Notes under the pieces: model-generated
What the model was told of the DNA's origin: nothing
The model's input: only the letters and a program-made list of their open reading frames with translations
Databases searched by the model: none
Position numbers and translations under genes: made by a program
Assembly: GCA_024516035.1 (NCBI GenBank)
Contig: CM044956.1
Location: forward strand, 23,298,395-23,362,394
Length of the DNA: 64,000 nt
Source: Bactericera cockerelli
Lineage: Eukaryota; Arthropoda; Insecta; Hemiptera; Triozidae
Direction: 5' to 3'
Shown: piece after piece, positions 1-10,512 of the stretch
How positions within the stretch are numbered: the stretch's first letter is position 1
How the letters are laid out: each line of letters opens with the position of its first letter

Positions 1-612
1 TTATTTATTTTAAATATTACAATTGTACTATATAAAACACTAATGCGCATATTATGTACATACAAAATTTCATCAAAATCGGGAGTGTGGTTCACGAGAT
101 ATAAGCGTAGGTATAAGTACAATGTTAGAGGTCAGGCATATGGTCCTAGAACCGCAAGTGCGAAGTTTATGAATTTTAAATGGGACCATCTATAGAACGT
201 CTCCTATGTGTGTACAAAATTTCATTGAAGTCCGTTCAGTAGTTTCCGAGATTTGCGCGTTACAAGGAATATTTTTAACAGACTGACAGACAGACACAAA
301 ACCAAAGTTGCTAAGTAGGTTATGAAATGTCCAGAAATTGAAATCTGAGCAAAATAATATTATTATTTTTTAGAAAAACAAACTCAGTACCTTCGATTTC
401 TATAATATTGGAAATTAATCGGAAGTAGAAAATGAAACTTTACTAATTTAGATAATGTTTTTGGCCACCAAGGTATTTGTAATTTTTGGTGTGTTACTTC
501 TTACAGTGTTGGCAAAGTTTATTTATTTATTTTATTTTACAAAACAAACACAATACCTACTTCTGATTTTTAATAGGTATATATTAGAAATTTGTCGGAA
601 GTAATAGTGAAT
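1..612 (+). repeat. Dispersed 629-bp-type repeat, 3' portion, with a doubled 3' end
   Basis: This matches the 3' two thirds of the repeat bounded exactly at 24557-25185. Shared marks are the phrases near CATCAAAATCGGG and GAGATTTGCGCGTTACAAGG, a GTCCAGAAATTGAAATC block, and a terminal stem-loop that ends in CGGAAGTA. The stem-loop end occurs twice, near 390-428 and again near 530-612, so the 3' end is duplicated or two insertions lie side by side. No coding frame was seen. Confidence 0.6.
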
Positions 613-1045
613 GTAACGGAGGGGAGAAAGAGAGAGAGAGAGAGAAAGACAGAGAAGGTACATTATAAAAGAAAAACTACTATTGAGAGAGATGAAAATA
701 GAGACTGTGGGAGGGAGAACTAGAAAAGTAAGGGGAAGGAGAGAGAGAGAGAGAGAAGAAAGGGAGGGGGCAAGGGATATAGATTTTGACGTCTAACAGT
801 AGCACATGGCCCCTGCTTGCTGTTTGTACGGAGAAAAACTTTGGCCCTCTGCCCAGAATTAATTTTATGCTCGGGTAATCTGCTGAGTAAGTAGCTGAAA
901 TTCTGAAAAGGAAGCAAACTAGTAGATATACGTATCTGACTGGGGGGAGAAAACCAGTGTCTCACTGGAGTATTTTAAACAGAGACCTGACTAGCCAACC
1001 CTTACAAGTCAAGGGTTTAATGGCTTTTAAACAAAAAATGCAAGT
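613..1045. other. Purine-rich (GA)n stretch, then no recognised feature
   Basis: Imperfect GA-rich tracts fill about 625-770. The open frame on the minus strand here is low-complexity Ser/Leu/Pro sequence produced by the tract and is not supported as a gene. Nothing further was recognised up to 1045. Confidence 0.5.
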
Positions 1046-1170
1046 CCCTCACGATCGATGGTTGATCGCAAAATATGTGGTTCAGGACGAGGAAACTCTG
1101 AAATAAAGTTGGCTGGAGAACATCATCCCCCCCTCCAGCTGTAGCCAAGCTGGCTATAACAACAACAACA
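1046..1170 (+). mobile_element. SINE-like repeat with (AAC)n tail
   Basis: This segment aligns by eye with 60217-60342. Shared blocks are GATGGTTGATCGCA, ATATGTGGTTCAGGACGAG, AAATAAAGTTGGCTGGAGA and CTGTAGCCAAGCTGGCTA. Both copies end in a CAACAACAAC tail, as expected for a retroposed short element. The head was not identified. Confidence 0.55.
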
Positions 1171-1218
1171 TACATATACGTGTCGTATGTATGACTGTAT
1201 GTATATAAGCTCTCAGGA

Positions 1219-1475
1219 GTTTCTAGAAGTTCCTAGTCCACAGCTTCGTGCATCCTTCTGATGACTTTTTCGAGTAATGAGATCGATTCCGGGCGGAGGT
1301 CCAAGGCAGGCTGAAGAAGCATTTTACAGCGGAACCTTCAACTCTCACCCGAAACGTCCATCCTATTAAAACTAGAAGTTCCTAGGAACAACTAGAAATT
1401 CCTGAATAATGGAAAACTCAGATCAGGAACACTAGAAGTTCTTAAGCGCTTTAGTAACAACTAGAAGTTTCATCA
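1219..1475. repeat. Cluster of CTAGAAGTTCC-like motifs
   Basis: Five close versions of CTAGAAGTTCC occur near 1224, 1373, 1396, 1432 and 1462. The first is inside TTCTAGAA, a minimal heat-shock-element-like inverted pair. Spacing in the others does not fit a heat-shock element. Function is unknown. Confidence 0.35.
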
Positions 1476-1479
1476 AACC

Positions 1480-1752
1480 GGGAACTTTCTACAACACATA
1501 TAAATGTACGAGCTGGTATACTAAAGAACAGTGAGGTCCTTCCTAAAACCCATACCTACACTTTCTGCGTATTACGAGTTCAAAATAAATGATAAAATGT
1601 TCTCCAATTTAACATCTCGACTCTACTTGTATCATTAAAGTAAAAATTACATTACCTACTTATGTATTACATCACTGAGAGAAACCAACTAACTTTTTTT
1701 CTCAGAAATAAAATGTACTAAGATCCGTCTATTCTCTGAAAGCTCAATACCC

Positions 1753-1786
<34 letters not shown>

Positions 1787-2016
1787 GTTCAATTTGAAAT
1801 CATTCACCCAGTTCCAAATTACTGGTCACTTGAGAGCTTTTACTGGAATCCTCATTCAAGCTCCGCTGAAATTACCGGGCACTTACCTCTAGTCAAGTCT
1901 AGTCCACGTTCCAAGGATTCCCAAAATTTATTTCTCAATAAGAGTTCTCATTAGTCATAGGTATTTTTCCTACTAGTAGGTATTTGTCGTTTATTTTATT
2001 TATTATTATTATTTTG
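1480..2016. other. No gene seen; (CT)n microsatellite near 1756-1784
   Basis: AT-rich sequence with a pure CT dinucleotide tract. No convincing open frame or repeat boundary was seen. Confidence 0.4.
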
Positions 2017-2219
2017 GTTTAACGTCGATTTCAAATGCATGGTCATATCGCGACAGTGTTTTTAGCCTGTTTTACCCTCCATTCACTGGAAAGTCACAAA
2101 ACAGCTGCTCAAATTAACCTTACCCAGCCTCAGTGATACCGGAAAAGCTAGCAGCATCAGGAGGGTTCGAATTTGAATGGTCACCCATCCAAATCCTAAC
2201 CTTGCTGGACGTTGCTGGT
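2017..2219 (-). mobile_element. 5S-headed SINE, 5'-truncated
   Basis: Read on the minus strand, a short 5S-like end (AGCAACGTCCAGCAAG) leads into the shared SINE core (CTGGGTAAGGTTAA-like, then CAGTGAATGGAGGGTAAAAC). It ends in the tail that finishes with CGACGTTAAACCAAAATAA. The same architecture is seen at 27652-27866 and 51897-52112. Confidence 0.65.
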
Positions 2220-2788
2220 ATATTTATTGGTAAGCAATAAGCAAAAACTCTCGAGTGGCTGATAACTTTCCTTTCCCGGTAGGTCTTGTCTTTCTTCTCT
2301 CTTTTATTCCAGGATAATGTAAGTACCCAATAACCAAAATGAGAACAGCTGCAATTAGGATGAGGTTCATCCCGGTTGAAGTTTCAATACGGGCGATCTA
2401 ATTATTCTCCTGCGGTCTGAGAACAAAGGAACAACATTGGCAACACAAGGGCCATGGGCACTTCTTGCAACAATGTTCAAATGATTATTACCCTCTTGTT
2501 CTGCACGTCTTCACACCAATCCAACATGTTATATCTTTGCAGCAATAGTATATCGAAGTTGGTGATGATGGGTTTTGTCTTTGGCATTCGTAGGAATTGA
2601 ATTGTATTTTTGCAAGACAAAATTTGAAGTTATACAGGATGGTCCAAAGACAAAGGTGAGCCAAAAAAATTGTATGCATATTGGAGACGTATGGTCTTCT
2701 TTTATATTAATCAACTTTGCACTAGCGGTTCTTGGTGATAGAGAATAGAGACCATGCGCCTGATCACTAACTTTCTACTTATACGCTT
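2220..2788. other. Region upstream of the retrotransposon ORF
   Basis: No upstream ORF1 was found. The small minus-strand frames here show no family signature. The 5' end of the retroelement lies somewhere in this stretch or just at 2789. Confidence 0.4.
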
Positions 2789-5700
2789 ATGTCTCGTAAT
2801 ATCAATAATATAATAACAATTAAATGTCAGAATTATTTTTCTCTCATCCATACTAATATCAGAAGTCTACAAAACAAAACATTAAATTTAGAAATATTTC
2901 TTAAGTCTCTAGCTCTAGGTAATCTTGATGTAATCTGCCTGACCGAACACTGGCAAACTGAAGATGCTGCCAGCGTTTGTCATGTCAATGGTTATGTTAG
3001 ATCTTCTAACTTTAGCAGAAAATTAAATAGTAATAAAACCCACGTGAATCTCGGTGGTGGGTCATGCATTTACGTGAGAGAATCTCTAACTAATAATACA
3101 AGAGACTTACCTAATTTAACGTCACTTAGCCGTGATAAACAAATTGAAATCAGTGCAGTTCAGATTACACAAGATTACTCAAAAAACTTAATAATAGTCT
3201 GTGTGTATAGACCCCCGGGTGAATCAAACGTGGAAATCTTTTTTGATGTGTTTGAGGCTCTACTTGCTAAAGTGGCCCTTACTAAAAATGCTGATATCAT
3301 TCTCGCTGGGGATTTAAATTTAGATTATCTCTCTGAATCAAAACATAAAAGTTTGCTTCATAATATTTTGCAATCTTTTAACTTGCATGTAGCCGTTGAG
3401 GGTGTTACTAGACAAGGTACAACATCTGCTACCCAACTTGACTACATAATCACGAATGTAAGTAATTACGATAGCAAAATTATTCATACCGGTTTATCTG
3501 ATCATGAAGCTCAATATATACTTTTAACCAGAGAAATATTAAATAAACAACAGCAGACCTCATTACGCAAGACCAGAATTTTAGGGTCCGAAAATTTGGA
3601 AAAATTAAGTAATGAGCTTTATCAGGTAAATTGGTCATTATTGTACAACACTAGAGAATCTGAATCAGCAACCAATCTATTTCTACAATTATTTCTTTCT
3701 TGTTTTGACAATGTTCTTCCACTGAAAGACTTCAAACCAAAGAAATCTAAACCATGGATTACGAAAGGTATTCTCAACTCTTGCAACCATCTCAAAACCT
3801 TGCACTATCTGAGATCTATTTCCGAACCAAACACAAAGTTAGTATTTAGAGGTACTACATATAACTTAAAATCATTTTATAACAAGTATCGGAACACATA
3901 CAACAAAACAATTCTTAATGCTAAAAAACTCCATAATTCGCGAAAAATTGAAAGCTCAGACAATAAGATTAAAACAGCCTGGCAGGTGATTAAATACGAA
4001 ACAGGTGAGCGTAGCTCGAGACAGGAATGTATAGAATTAGAGAAGGATGGAGTGAAAGTGAATGTGAATGAGATTGCGGATGAGTTTGGTGAAGCCTTTG
4101 CGAGTGTGACTGAACAGTTTGGTCTGGTTGATAGAGGTGATAGTGATCACATGGGTATAATGTATGAGTGCATGAATGAATGTGAGGAAAGAGAAAAACT
4201 CTGCTTTGATCAAATCAACACAAATTCGGTTCGTAAAGCAATTCGAAACTTAAAAAATAAATCTAGCACAGATGTGTACGGGATTTCAGCTAAAATTATA
4301 AAACAATGCTACGAGCCTTTGCTTAACCCCCTAACCTACATTTTCAACATCATACTGGATTCTGGTATCTTTCCTCAAGGATTTAAACTAAACAAAGTGT
4401 GTCCGATTTTCAAGCGCAAGGGAAATAAAAAGTCCGTATCATCGCACCGGCCAGTAACGATCATCCCTCTTTTTTCCAAAATTCTTGAAAAAATAATGAT
4501 TAGCAAGATCAATGATTATTTAGCTAAACACAATATCATTTCACCCTCTCAGTTCGGTTTTCAAGCTAAAAAATCAACAAGTGATGCTATCTATAATTTG
4601 ACACAAAATATTTTTAACAGCATAGATAAAAAGAAAAAAGTAGTGGGTATTTTCGAGGACCTTTCCCGTGCGTTCGACCTGGTGTCTTTTCGTCGCCTCC
4701 TGGACAAATTGAAGTTTTATGGGGTAAGCGAAATGGGCTTGAAACTTTTGGAAACATACCTCAATGATAGGTGGCAAAGAGTTGAGATACCTACACAGGA
4801 TAACCACTTGTCGGACCCTTCCTCATATGAGACATTTGATACTGTTTCCCCTCCAGTGTTACTTAACTGTCTAGCTAATCATGACCCCACTAAACTGAAA
4901 TCCCAGTGGCGACCCGTGAAATCGGGGGTCCCCCAGGGATCGGTCGTCGCTCCGACACTGTTCTTGCTCTTTATCAACGACCTCGCCCACTACATGAAAC
5001 CAATAAAACTAACGCTTTTCGCAGACGACACTACAGTGTTTGTTGAAGGCGAAAAAATTGATGAAGTCGTTAACTTGACCCATGACGCCATTTTAAAAAT
5101 TGAACAGTGGTTGCAAGCAAACGGCTTGGTCAATAATATAGAGAAGACCGCTGGTATGATGTTTTCATGTAGGAACACCCTAGACAATACGGCCCAGAAT
5201 TTTGATTGGGGGCACCAAATAAATTTTGTATCTAATGTCAAGTTCTTAGGTGTTACAATCGATCAAAACCTTAACTATAAGGAACATATTGAAATACTGA
5301 GCAAAAAACTCAATAAAGCATGTTTTTTAATTCGCTCACTCAAAGGAAGAGTCGCAAACAAAACTCTGCTTTCAGTCTATTTTGCGTACTTTCATTCTCA
5401 TCTCAGCTACGGTATCTTGCTATGGGGAAACTCAGTTCACTGGGACCGTGTCTTTGTGTCACAAAAAAGAGCAATCCGCATCATTAAAAACGGATCCTAC
5501 ACAGCTCATTGTAGAGACTGGTTCCGTGAACTGAGTGTACTCACTTTACCTTCCCTTTATATTCTCGAAGCCCTAAAGTTCGTGAAAAGAAACAGTGCCC
5601 TTTTCGATGTGGTGGGCGAGGGTCCTTACAAAACCAGGTATCGAGCACAGAAATGTCAAACAGTAAAAGTCGAGACCCATAGTACGTCCAAGTATGAGAG

Positions 5701-5854
5701 AAGTGTCCGACATAATTGTGGTATCCTCTACAATGCCCTTCCAGAGGATATAAGAAGTTTGAATGAGAGAAAATTTCTAATCAAAGTTAAAGAGTATCTA
5801 ATTGAGAATGCCTTCTATTCCCAACAGGAATTTATTCAATCATTTGCTTACTAG
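2789..5854 (+). CDS. Non-LTR retrotransposon ORF2: AP-like endonuclease plus reverse transcriptase
   Basis: This is a 1021-residue polyprotein of a LINE-type element that would nick target DNA and prime reverse transcription from the nick. The frame is open throughout. Residues about 10-245 are an endonuclease/exonuclease/phosphatase domain: HTNIRSL, LTEHW, GDLNLDY, QLDYIIT and the catalytic SDH at 237-239. Reverse-transcriptase motifs follow: SSHRPVTIIPLFSKILEKI near 550, a motif A variant FEDLSRAFD at 622, GVPQGS near 712, FADD at 744-747 and FLGVTID near 818. The C-terminal part (QKRAIRII, then LTLPSLYI) resembles the CR1/Jockey group, and I did not resolve the clade. No RNase H and no ORF1 were seen. 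The ATG precedes the endonuclease by only about ten residues, so the ORF looks complete while the element is probably 5'-truncated or ORF1-less. Confidence 0.93.
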   Translation: MSRNINNIITIKCQNYFSLIHTNIRSLQNKTLNLEIFLKSLALGNLDVICLTEHWQTEDAASVCHVNGYVRSSNFSRKLNSNKTHVNLGGGSCIYVRESLTNNTRDLPNLTSLSRDKQIEISAVQITQDYSKNLIIVCVYRPPGESNVEIFFDVFEALLAKVALTKNADIILAGDLNLDYLSESKHKSLLHNILQSFNLHVAVEGVTRQGTTSATQLDYIITNVSNYDSKIIHTGLSDHEAQYILLTREILNKQQQTSLRKTRILGSENLEKLSNELYQVNWSLLYNTRESESATNLFLQLFLSCFDNVLPLKDFKPKKSKPWITKGILNSCNHLKTLHYLRSISEPNTKLVFRGTTYNLKSFYNKYRNTYNKTILNAKKLHNSRKIESSDNKIKTAWQVIKYETGERSSRQECIELEKDGVKVNVNEIADEFGEAFASVTEQFGLVDRGDSDHMGIMYECMNECEEREKLCFDQINTNSVRKAIRNLKNKSSTDVYGISAKIIKQCYEPLLNPLTYIFNIILDSGIFPQGFKLNKVCPIFKRKGNKKSVSSHRPVTIIPLFSKILEKIMISKINDYLAKHNIISPSQFGFQAKKSTSDAIYNLTQNIFNSIDKKKKVVGIFEDLSRAFDLVSFRRLLDKLKFYGVSEMGLKLLETYLNDRWQRVEIPTQDNHLSDPSSYETFDTVSPPVLLNCLANHDPTKLKSQWRPVKSGVPQGSVVAPTLFLLFINDLAHYMKPIKLTLFADDTTVFVEGEKIDEVVNLTHDAILKIEQWLQANGLVNNIEKTAGMMFSCRNTLDNTAQNFDWGHQINFVSNVKFLGVTIDQNLNYKEHIEILSKKLNKACFLIRSLKGRVANKTLLSVYFAYFHSHLSYGILLWGNSVHWDRVFVSQKRAIRIIKNGSYTAHCRDWFRELSVLTLPSLYILEALKFVKRNSALFDVVGEGPYKTRYRAQKCQTVKVETHSTSKYERSVRHNCGILYNALPEDIRSLNERKFLIKVKEYLIENAFYSQQEFIQSFAY

Positions 5855-6060
5855 TCTAGTCGTTGGTTTTATTTTTTTTTTAAATTAAAATTCTAGTCTT
5901 AAGTGTTTAGTGTTAGTTTAGTGTTTAGTTTTTTTTAAATTAAAATTCTAGTCTTAAGTGTTTAGTGTTAGTTTAGTGTTTAGTCCTAAATGTTTAGTGT
6001 TTTGTAAAATCCAACATTTTGTTGTCAATAAATTATTATTATTATTATTATTATTATTAA
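5855..6060 (+). mobile_element. Retrotransposon 3'UTR with internal duplication, AATAAA and (TTA)n tail
   Basis: A roughly 58-bp segment containing TTCTAGTCTTAAGTGTTTAG is repeated head to tail at about 5872-5928 and 5929-5984. AATAAA at about 6028 is followed directly by about ten TTA units. A simple-repeat 3' tail fits a target-primed LINE. The next element begins immediately after the tail. Confidence 0.8.
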
Positions 6061-6064
6061 TATA

Positions 6065-6937
6065 CAGGGTGAGCATAAAGTCTCCCCTCGTATCCCACCC
6101 CTCGTATCTCGAGAATGGCTGTAAATACAAGAAAACTTAATTTTTAGGGGGATTAGTTTTCAGCCAATTTTTTTTTGCCTACACGGCCCCAGTCAGGCTG
6201 GGCAAGGGCATGGACCAACTTTAAAATCTTAAATAGAATAGTATGTCTTGTGGCATATTGTTTTAAAGGTCTCATATAGAGAATTTCAGCACAACAAATT
6301 TCAGTGAGCTACGACTTACCGTTCTCGAGATACAGGGTCGGACGTCCTACGTAATATCCATATATTTTGACCTATAACTCGTTGACCGTAAATTCCAGAA
6401 AAATGAAATTTGTTGATAATAAGTCCTTATGGCAAGAACTTTCGAACAAGTTAAAATTTGATTTGTTTTTCGTTAAAAATTTTCGGACTGTTCGTCCGGC
6501 TGGCTGACGAAACCGACCTTCAGAAACTAATATCAACAGAGTATGTCGAGTTATACTTTTTTCGACAAGGCTTGTCATAAGGAGTTATTATCAACAAATT
6601 TCATTTTTATATAATTAACGTAAAATATATGGATATTACGCAGGACGTTCGACCCTGTATCTCAAGAACGGTAAGTCGTAGCTCACTGAAATTTGTTGTA
6701 ATGAACTTCTCTCTATGAGACCTTTAAAACAATATGCCACAAGACATACCATTCTATTTAAGATTTTAAAGTTGGTCTATGCCCAGTTGCCCAGCCTGAC
6801 TGGGGCCGTGTAGGCAAAATTTTTTTGGCTGAAAATTAATCCCCCTAAAAATTAAGGAACACGGAATTTTGCGTTTTTTTGTACTTACAGCCATTCTCGA
6901 GATACGGGGGGTGGGGTGAGACTTTATGCTCACCCTG
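6065..6937. mobile_element. Palindromic foldback element, family 1 (873 bp, TA-flanked)
   Basis: Nearly the whole element is two inverted arms meeting near 6500. The left end reads CAGGGTGAGCATAAAGTCTC and the right end is its reverse complement, with TA (part of TATA) on both sides. Arms share blocks such as GCCTGACTGGGGCCGTG and GATACAGGGTCG. No transposase is present. A diverged relative of the same family is at 61838-62590. Confidence 0.85.
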
Positions 6938-8241
6938 TATACGTATTAGTGTTTTACATAGTGCGATTATAATTATTTTTTAATAAAAAATGTGTGGAAT
7001 ATATAATGTAGTAAAAACGGTATAATATCATGAAGTTAAGAAGTTTTGGAGATACAAGCGATTTAGTATACATATAATCTCAAAATTGTGAAGTGTATAC
7101 AATGAACCAATCACGAGGAAGTATTGTGTCTCCATAATTGGCAGTGTATTTTTTTTATTATTTTTTTTTTTCTACAAGTTCCATAACAATTGGGTTCCAT
7201 CTATTCAATTCAATCAATGGTCCATTGGTCCAAGGCCACTTCAAAACTCCTCATTTGTTTTGAGTATTTTCAATTACTTCTGGTTTTAAAGTATTTGTTA
7301 CTCAAAATGAGATACCAGTGATATATTATGGGATTGGAATGGAACCGGAGATCTTCATTATGTTCTCAAATTGAATTCATGATGGTAAAACCCCGTGGGG
7401 TTTACGTGAGATGGTTAGTAATTAATCTTAACACTGGTCTTCTATTCTATTTGAATCATCATTTGAGTTTCCTAAGATAGGTACTTATGTACCTATGTAC
7501 ATCTTTTACATGATAAACACCGACTTCCACATTAAGAATCCAAAGCTGAATACTACTTGGCTGTTGCTTTGGAGATTCTTTGTTTTGAGATATTTTTCCA
7601 TTATAGTTGAAAGCGAGTATTTGCAAGTATTCAGTTCTTTGTAAGTCATTATAAAGCTCAATTCGGTCTCTGTGAATACAAATCACCAAAATAGATATTT
7701 CCGGTAGTCACTGCTGGTAAATGATTCCAATAATAAATTAAAAAAATTGTAAGGTAAAATTTCCAGTAATTTTTACTATCAAACATGCTATAAAACGAGG
7801 CGGATTTTTTACACGGACAGTGAACATCTTGGACCACGAGAATGAGATTGAAGTTAGCACTTTCAAGGCGCATTATAAAGAAAGAATAATAAAAAACTGC
7901 AAGTGTGCATACAGTCATCTTGTCTAGGATCTGAATATTGAATATTTATGATGATTTGACTTCATAACATCTTGCGGGTAAAATACACTGCTGTACTTGA
8001 AAGATGGCAAATTCTTTTGGTAAATAGGTACACTATTTATTGTTGGTTCAATTGTAACTTTAATTGCAAATGCTAATACTAAACCTCTCGCAGCTTGCTT
8101 GTTCAGTATTTTACCTAAGATTCCAGTATATAAAGTTTATGTTATGTAAGTTCATGTTATGTAGAAGGAAGTGGTTCTAGAGTGTAGAAATTAATTCACC
8201 GTTAAGACTGTTTAGTAAACGGACAGTTATTATTATGATAG
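6938..8241. other. Intergenic, with a minus-strand copy of the 629-bp repeat 5' end near 6990-7155
   Basis: The minus strand at about 7155 begins ACACTGCCAATTATGGA and continues with the repeat's ACACAATACTTCCTCGTGA block, a 5'-end fragment of the repeat seen complete at 24557-25185. From 7170 to 8241 no coding or repeat signature was recognised. The frames at 7459-7918 on the minus strand look like chance. Confidence 0.45.
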
Positions 8242-9356
8242 ATAAGAAGATATCAAATTACTCGATTAAATTAAGCATATTAACCATACTTTCCAAGCAT
8301 TGATTGATGAAAAGAGCACTTGTCTTGTACATAATGATATGACTATAGGACATTTCCATGAAGCATCAGTCACTCGGCAGATAAAAATGACGTCCAATCT
8401 ACAACTCTCAAGAAACAATTAAATTTTTCATGAAAAACCATCTGGCAACTAGTTTCTGGTAAAAACAGCAACTAATTAGGTCAATCAGAAATGCCTGTCT
8501 TGGATTCTAAGGCCGCCTTAACATTTTTGCTCTTAGGTAATCAAATATCAGTTATGTAAATAGCTGGGGTGGCGACGTAAGCCAAAGTAATACCTACCTA
8601 CTTGTTAGTGGCTTTTTCTACTGCTATCTCATGGAGGAGAGTATTTACTATTAAATTTATATGCTTAATTCTTCGGCAACAAAATTCCTATTATAAAATC
8701 GGGTGTTATAGGGAAATACTTACATACATGTAGAGTTTGTATAGAGGCTCATGCCTCGGGTTTAGAGTAGGGCTAGGGAAATCATTATACATTGAACTTT
8801 GAAACACCACTCTAAGCAAGGTGTTAAAATTTCATACAGGGAGAAGTTTTATACCTCGAAAGGACAATACACATCAAGATCAATGAAATAGAACATCTAG
8901 TTCCATGCGTAAATTTGTGGGTTTTATGGAGAATGAACACTAGAAATAGAAGAAATCAAAAATTGATTGCTGTACACAATGTGCCATCTTCCACCGAGCC
9001 AGGTTTATAATCGGTCTGTCTGAGTCTGAGCAGTGCAAATACAACGAGAGCAATGTATCATATTCGTGACTGCAGGAATTCTCCCGTCGGCGGTATTAGC
9101 ATTGTGCTGGCGAGATGTTATGTAAGGATTATCCTAACAAGACACGTCTAGGACATTGGCAATGACCTTTCATAATAGCTGAAATGAAATTTATGATTTT
9201 TATTGCAGGCATTGTACTTTAATAACGATACTTCGAGACTGGAGAACTCGAGAGAGAGTGAAATCTAGAGCTCTTGATGTTGTCATTGTCAGCATATACA
9301 TTGTACACACAGTACAAAACTAACTTTTTTAGAAAAGGTTAAGTAATAATTTGGTT

Positions 9357-9533
9357 TTTCTTTAATTCACCGTCGCTTTGAACTGCCTGGTCATATCACG
9401 ACTTTTCACCATCCATTTGCTGGAAACTCACAAACCTTTTAACCTCACACAGCCTGAGTGGGGCCGGGAATAACCAGCATCACGAGAGTTCGAATTTGAA
9501 CGGTCCCCTCCAAGTCCTAGCCTCTTGGAACCT
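9357..9533 (-). mobile_element. 5S-family SINE, head missing (copy in first unit)
   Basis: The minus strand shows the common core (CTCAGGCTGTGTGAGGTTAA and the AATGGATGGTGAAAA block) and the tail ending GACGGTGAATT. The 5S-like head is absent or too diverged to see. The same copy recurs at 11691-11867 because of the tandem duplication. Confidence 0.55.
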
Positions 9534-9851
9534 AAATTATTTTATTTCGTTGTTTTAGATTATATCACGTCAATATTGAAGATGTAGGTGTGATTGACTA
9601 GGCTGTCTTTCTTGTAAAGATATTTTGTTCTTGCTAATTATCATTATTCTTATTTTATAACTCACCAATTGAGCTTCACTATTTACTTATTTTCAAAAAA
9701 GTTTCACTATGTTATTTTATAATTTTGTATTATTGATTATTGTATACTTTGCCAACCAATCATTGTAAAATCATATTACAAATAAATTAAATTATAATTA
9801 TATCTATCTAATCATAATTGCCTATTCCAAGTTACAGGTTACAGTAAACCA

Positions 9852-10082
9852 ATGGATTTTGTGCATACCTCGTTGATAATATTACTTGCTTCCATCAGAG
9901 TACATAACATAAATGTTGGTACGTGCTCACCTTACCCTATTTTACCAACCAAATCGAGACATCACGTACTCACTACAATTCTAGGTCATCTCCTAAACCA
10001 AAAGCGACGCCAAAAACTCAGTAACGCCCTATCCAAAAAGTTGGCTCCAATACAAGAGAAATTATATGTACCTAGTTCATGA
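9852..10082 (+). CDS. Candidate small secreted cationic peptide, 76 aa (copy 1)
   Basis: I do not recognise this protein. It starts with a signal-peptide-like stretch (residues 1-23, hydrophobic core TSLIILLASI). A short basic chain follows: KSRHH near 34-38, QKRRQK at 50-55 and KK at 62-63, which would be possible dibasic processing sites. One Cys at 25. Residues about 37-72 could form a basic amphipathic helix. These traits suit a neuropeptide-like or membrane-active peptide precursor, but that is inference, and a chance ORF of this size is quite possible in AT-rich DNA. No clear TATA element or splice context was seen. The ORF is duplicated identically at 12186-12416, which reflects the recent DNA duplication and is not evidence of selection. 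Confidence 0.28.
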   Translation: MDFVHTSLIILLASIRVHNINVGTCSPYPILPTKSRHHVLTTILGHLLNQKRRQKLSNALSKKLAPIQEKLYVPSS

Positions 10083-10367
10083 GTTCGGAGAAGCGGGCAG
10101 AGTGTGTAATTACTGTCCATTCATTATTGATACACATTATTTATTCTGAAAGTGTTACTTTGAGTACATTTGCTCTGAGAGAGGTAGAGCTTGCCGTTTG
10201 CTTTATATTCACAAAGACACATAATATGTATAATTGTTTATGTATAATTATGATTTAAATGTATTAAAAACTTATACAGGGTCTTTCGGAAAATTATAAA
10301 TTTCAAGAAATCATTTAGAATTGTGATCATAAACAACTGAAATGTTTGCTCATTTACTCACTACTTA

Positions 10368-10512
10368 TCATTATATTTGTTTTAATCACTTTCGTGATAT
10401 AACAACTTCTCAATCTCGCTTTACTAAATCTACGCTGAAACTGGGACTTGAACCACCAACCTCCAGGTCACAAGTCCGCCACCCTATCGATCAAGCTACT
10501 GAGGTCGGTATT
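10368..10512 (-). mobile_element. tRNA-Thr(TGT)-like SINE (first unit)
   Basis: The minus strand reads as a tRNA-like head with an A-box region (CAGTAGCTTGATCGATA), an anticodon-arm-like GGACTTGTGACCTGGAGG and B box GGTTCAAGTCC. It is followed by TAGTAAAGCGAG and GTGATTAA tail blocks. Other copies are at 12702-12846, 13424-13660, 15794-15890, 30412-30565 and 57893-58008. The head is too altered for a working tRNA. Confidence 0.7.

Noticed and set aside
1219..1240. Heat-shock element
   Set aside because: Only the first motif has TTCnnGAA; the others have one-base spacing between GAA and TTC.
4574..5241. Minus-strand ORFs of 77 and 83 codons
   Set aside because: Antisense shadows of the retrotransposon reverse transcriptase.
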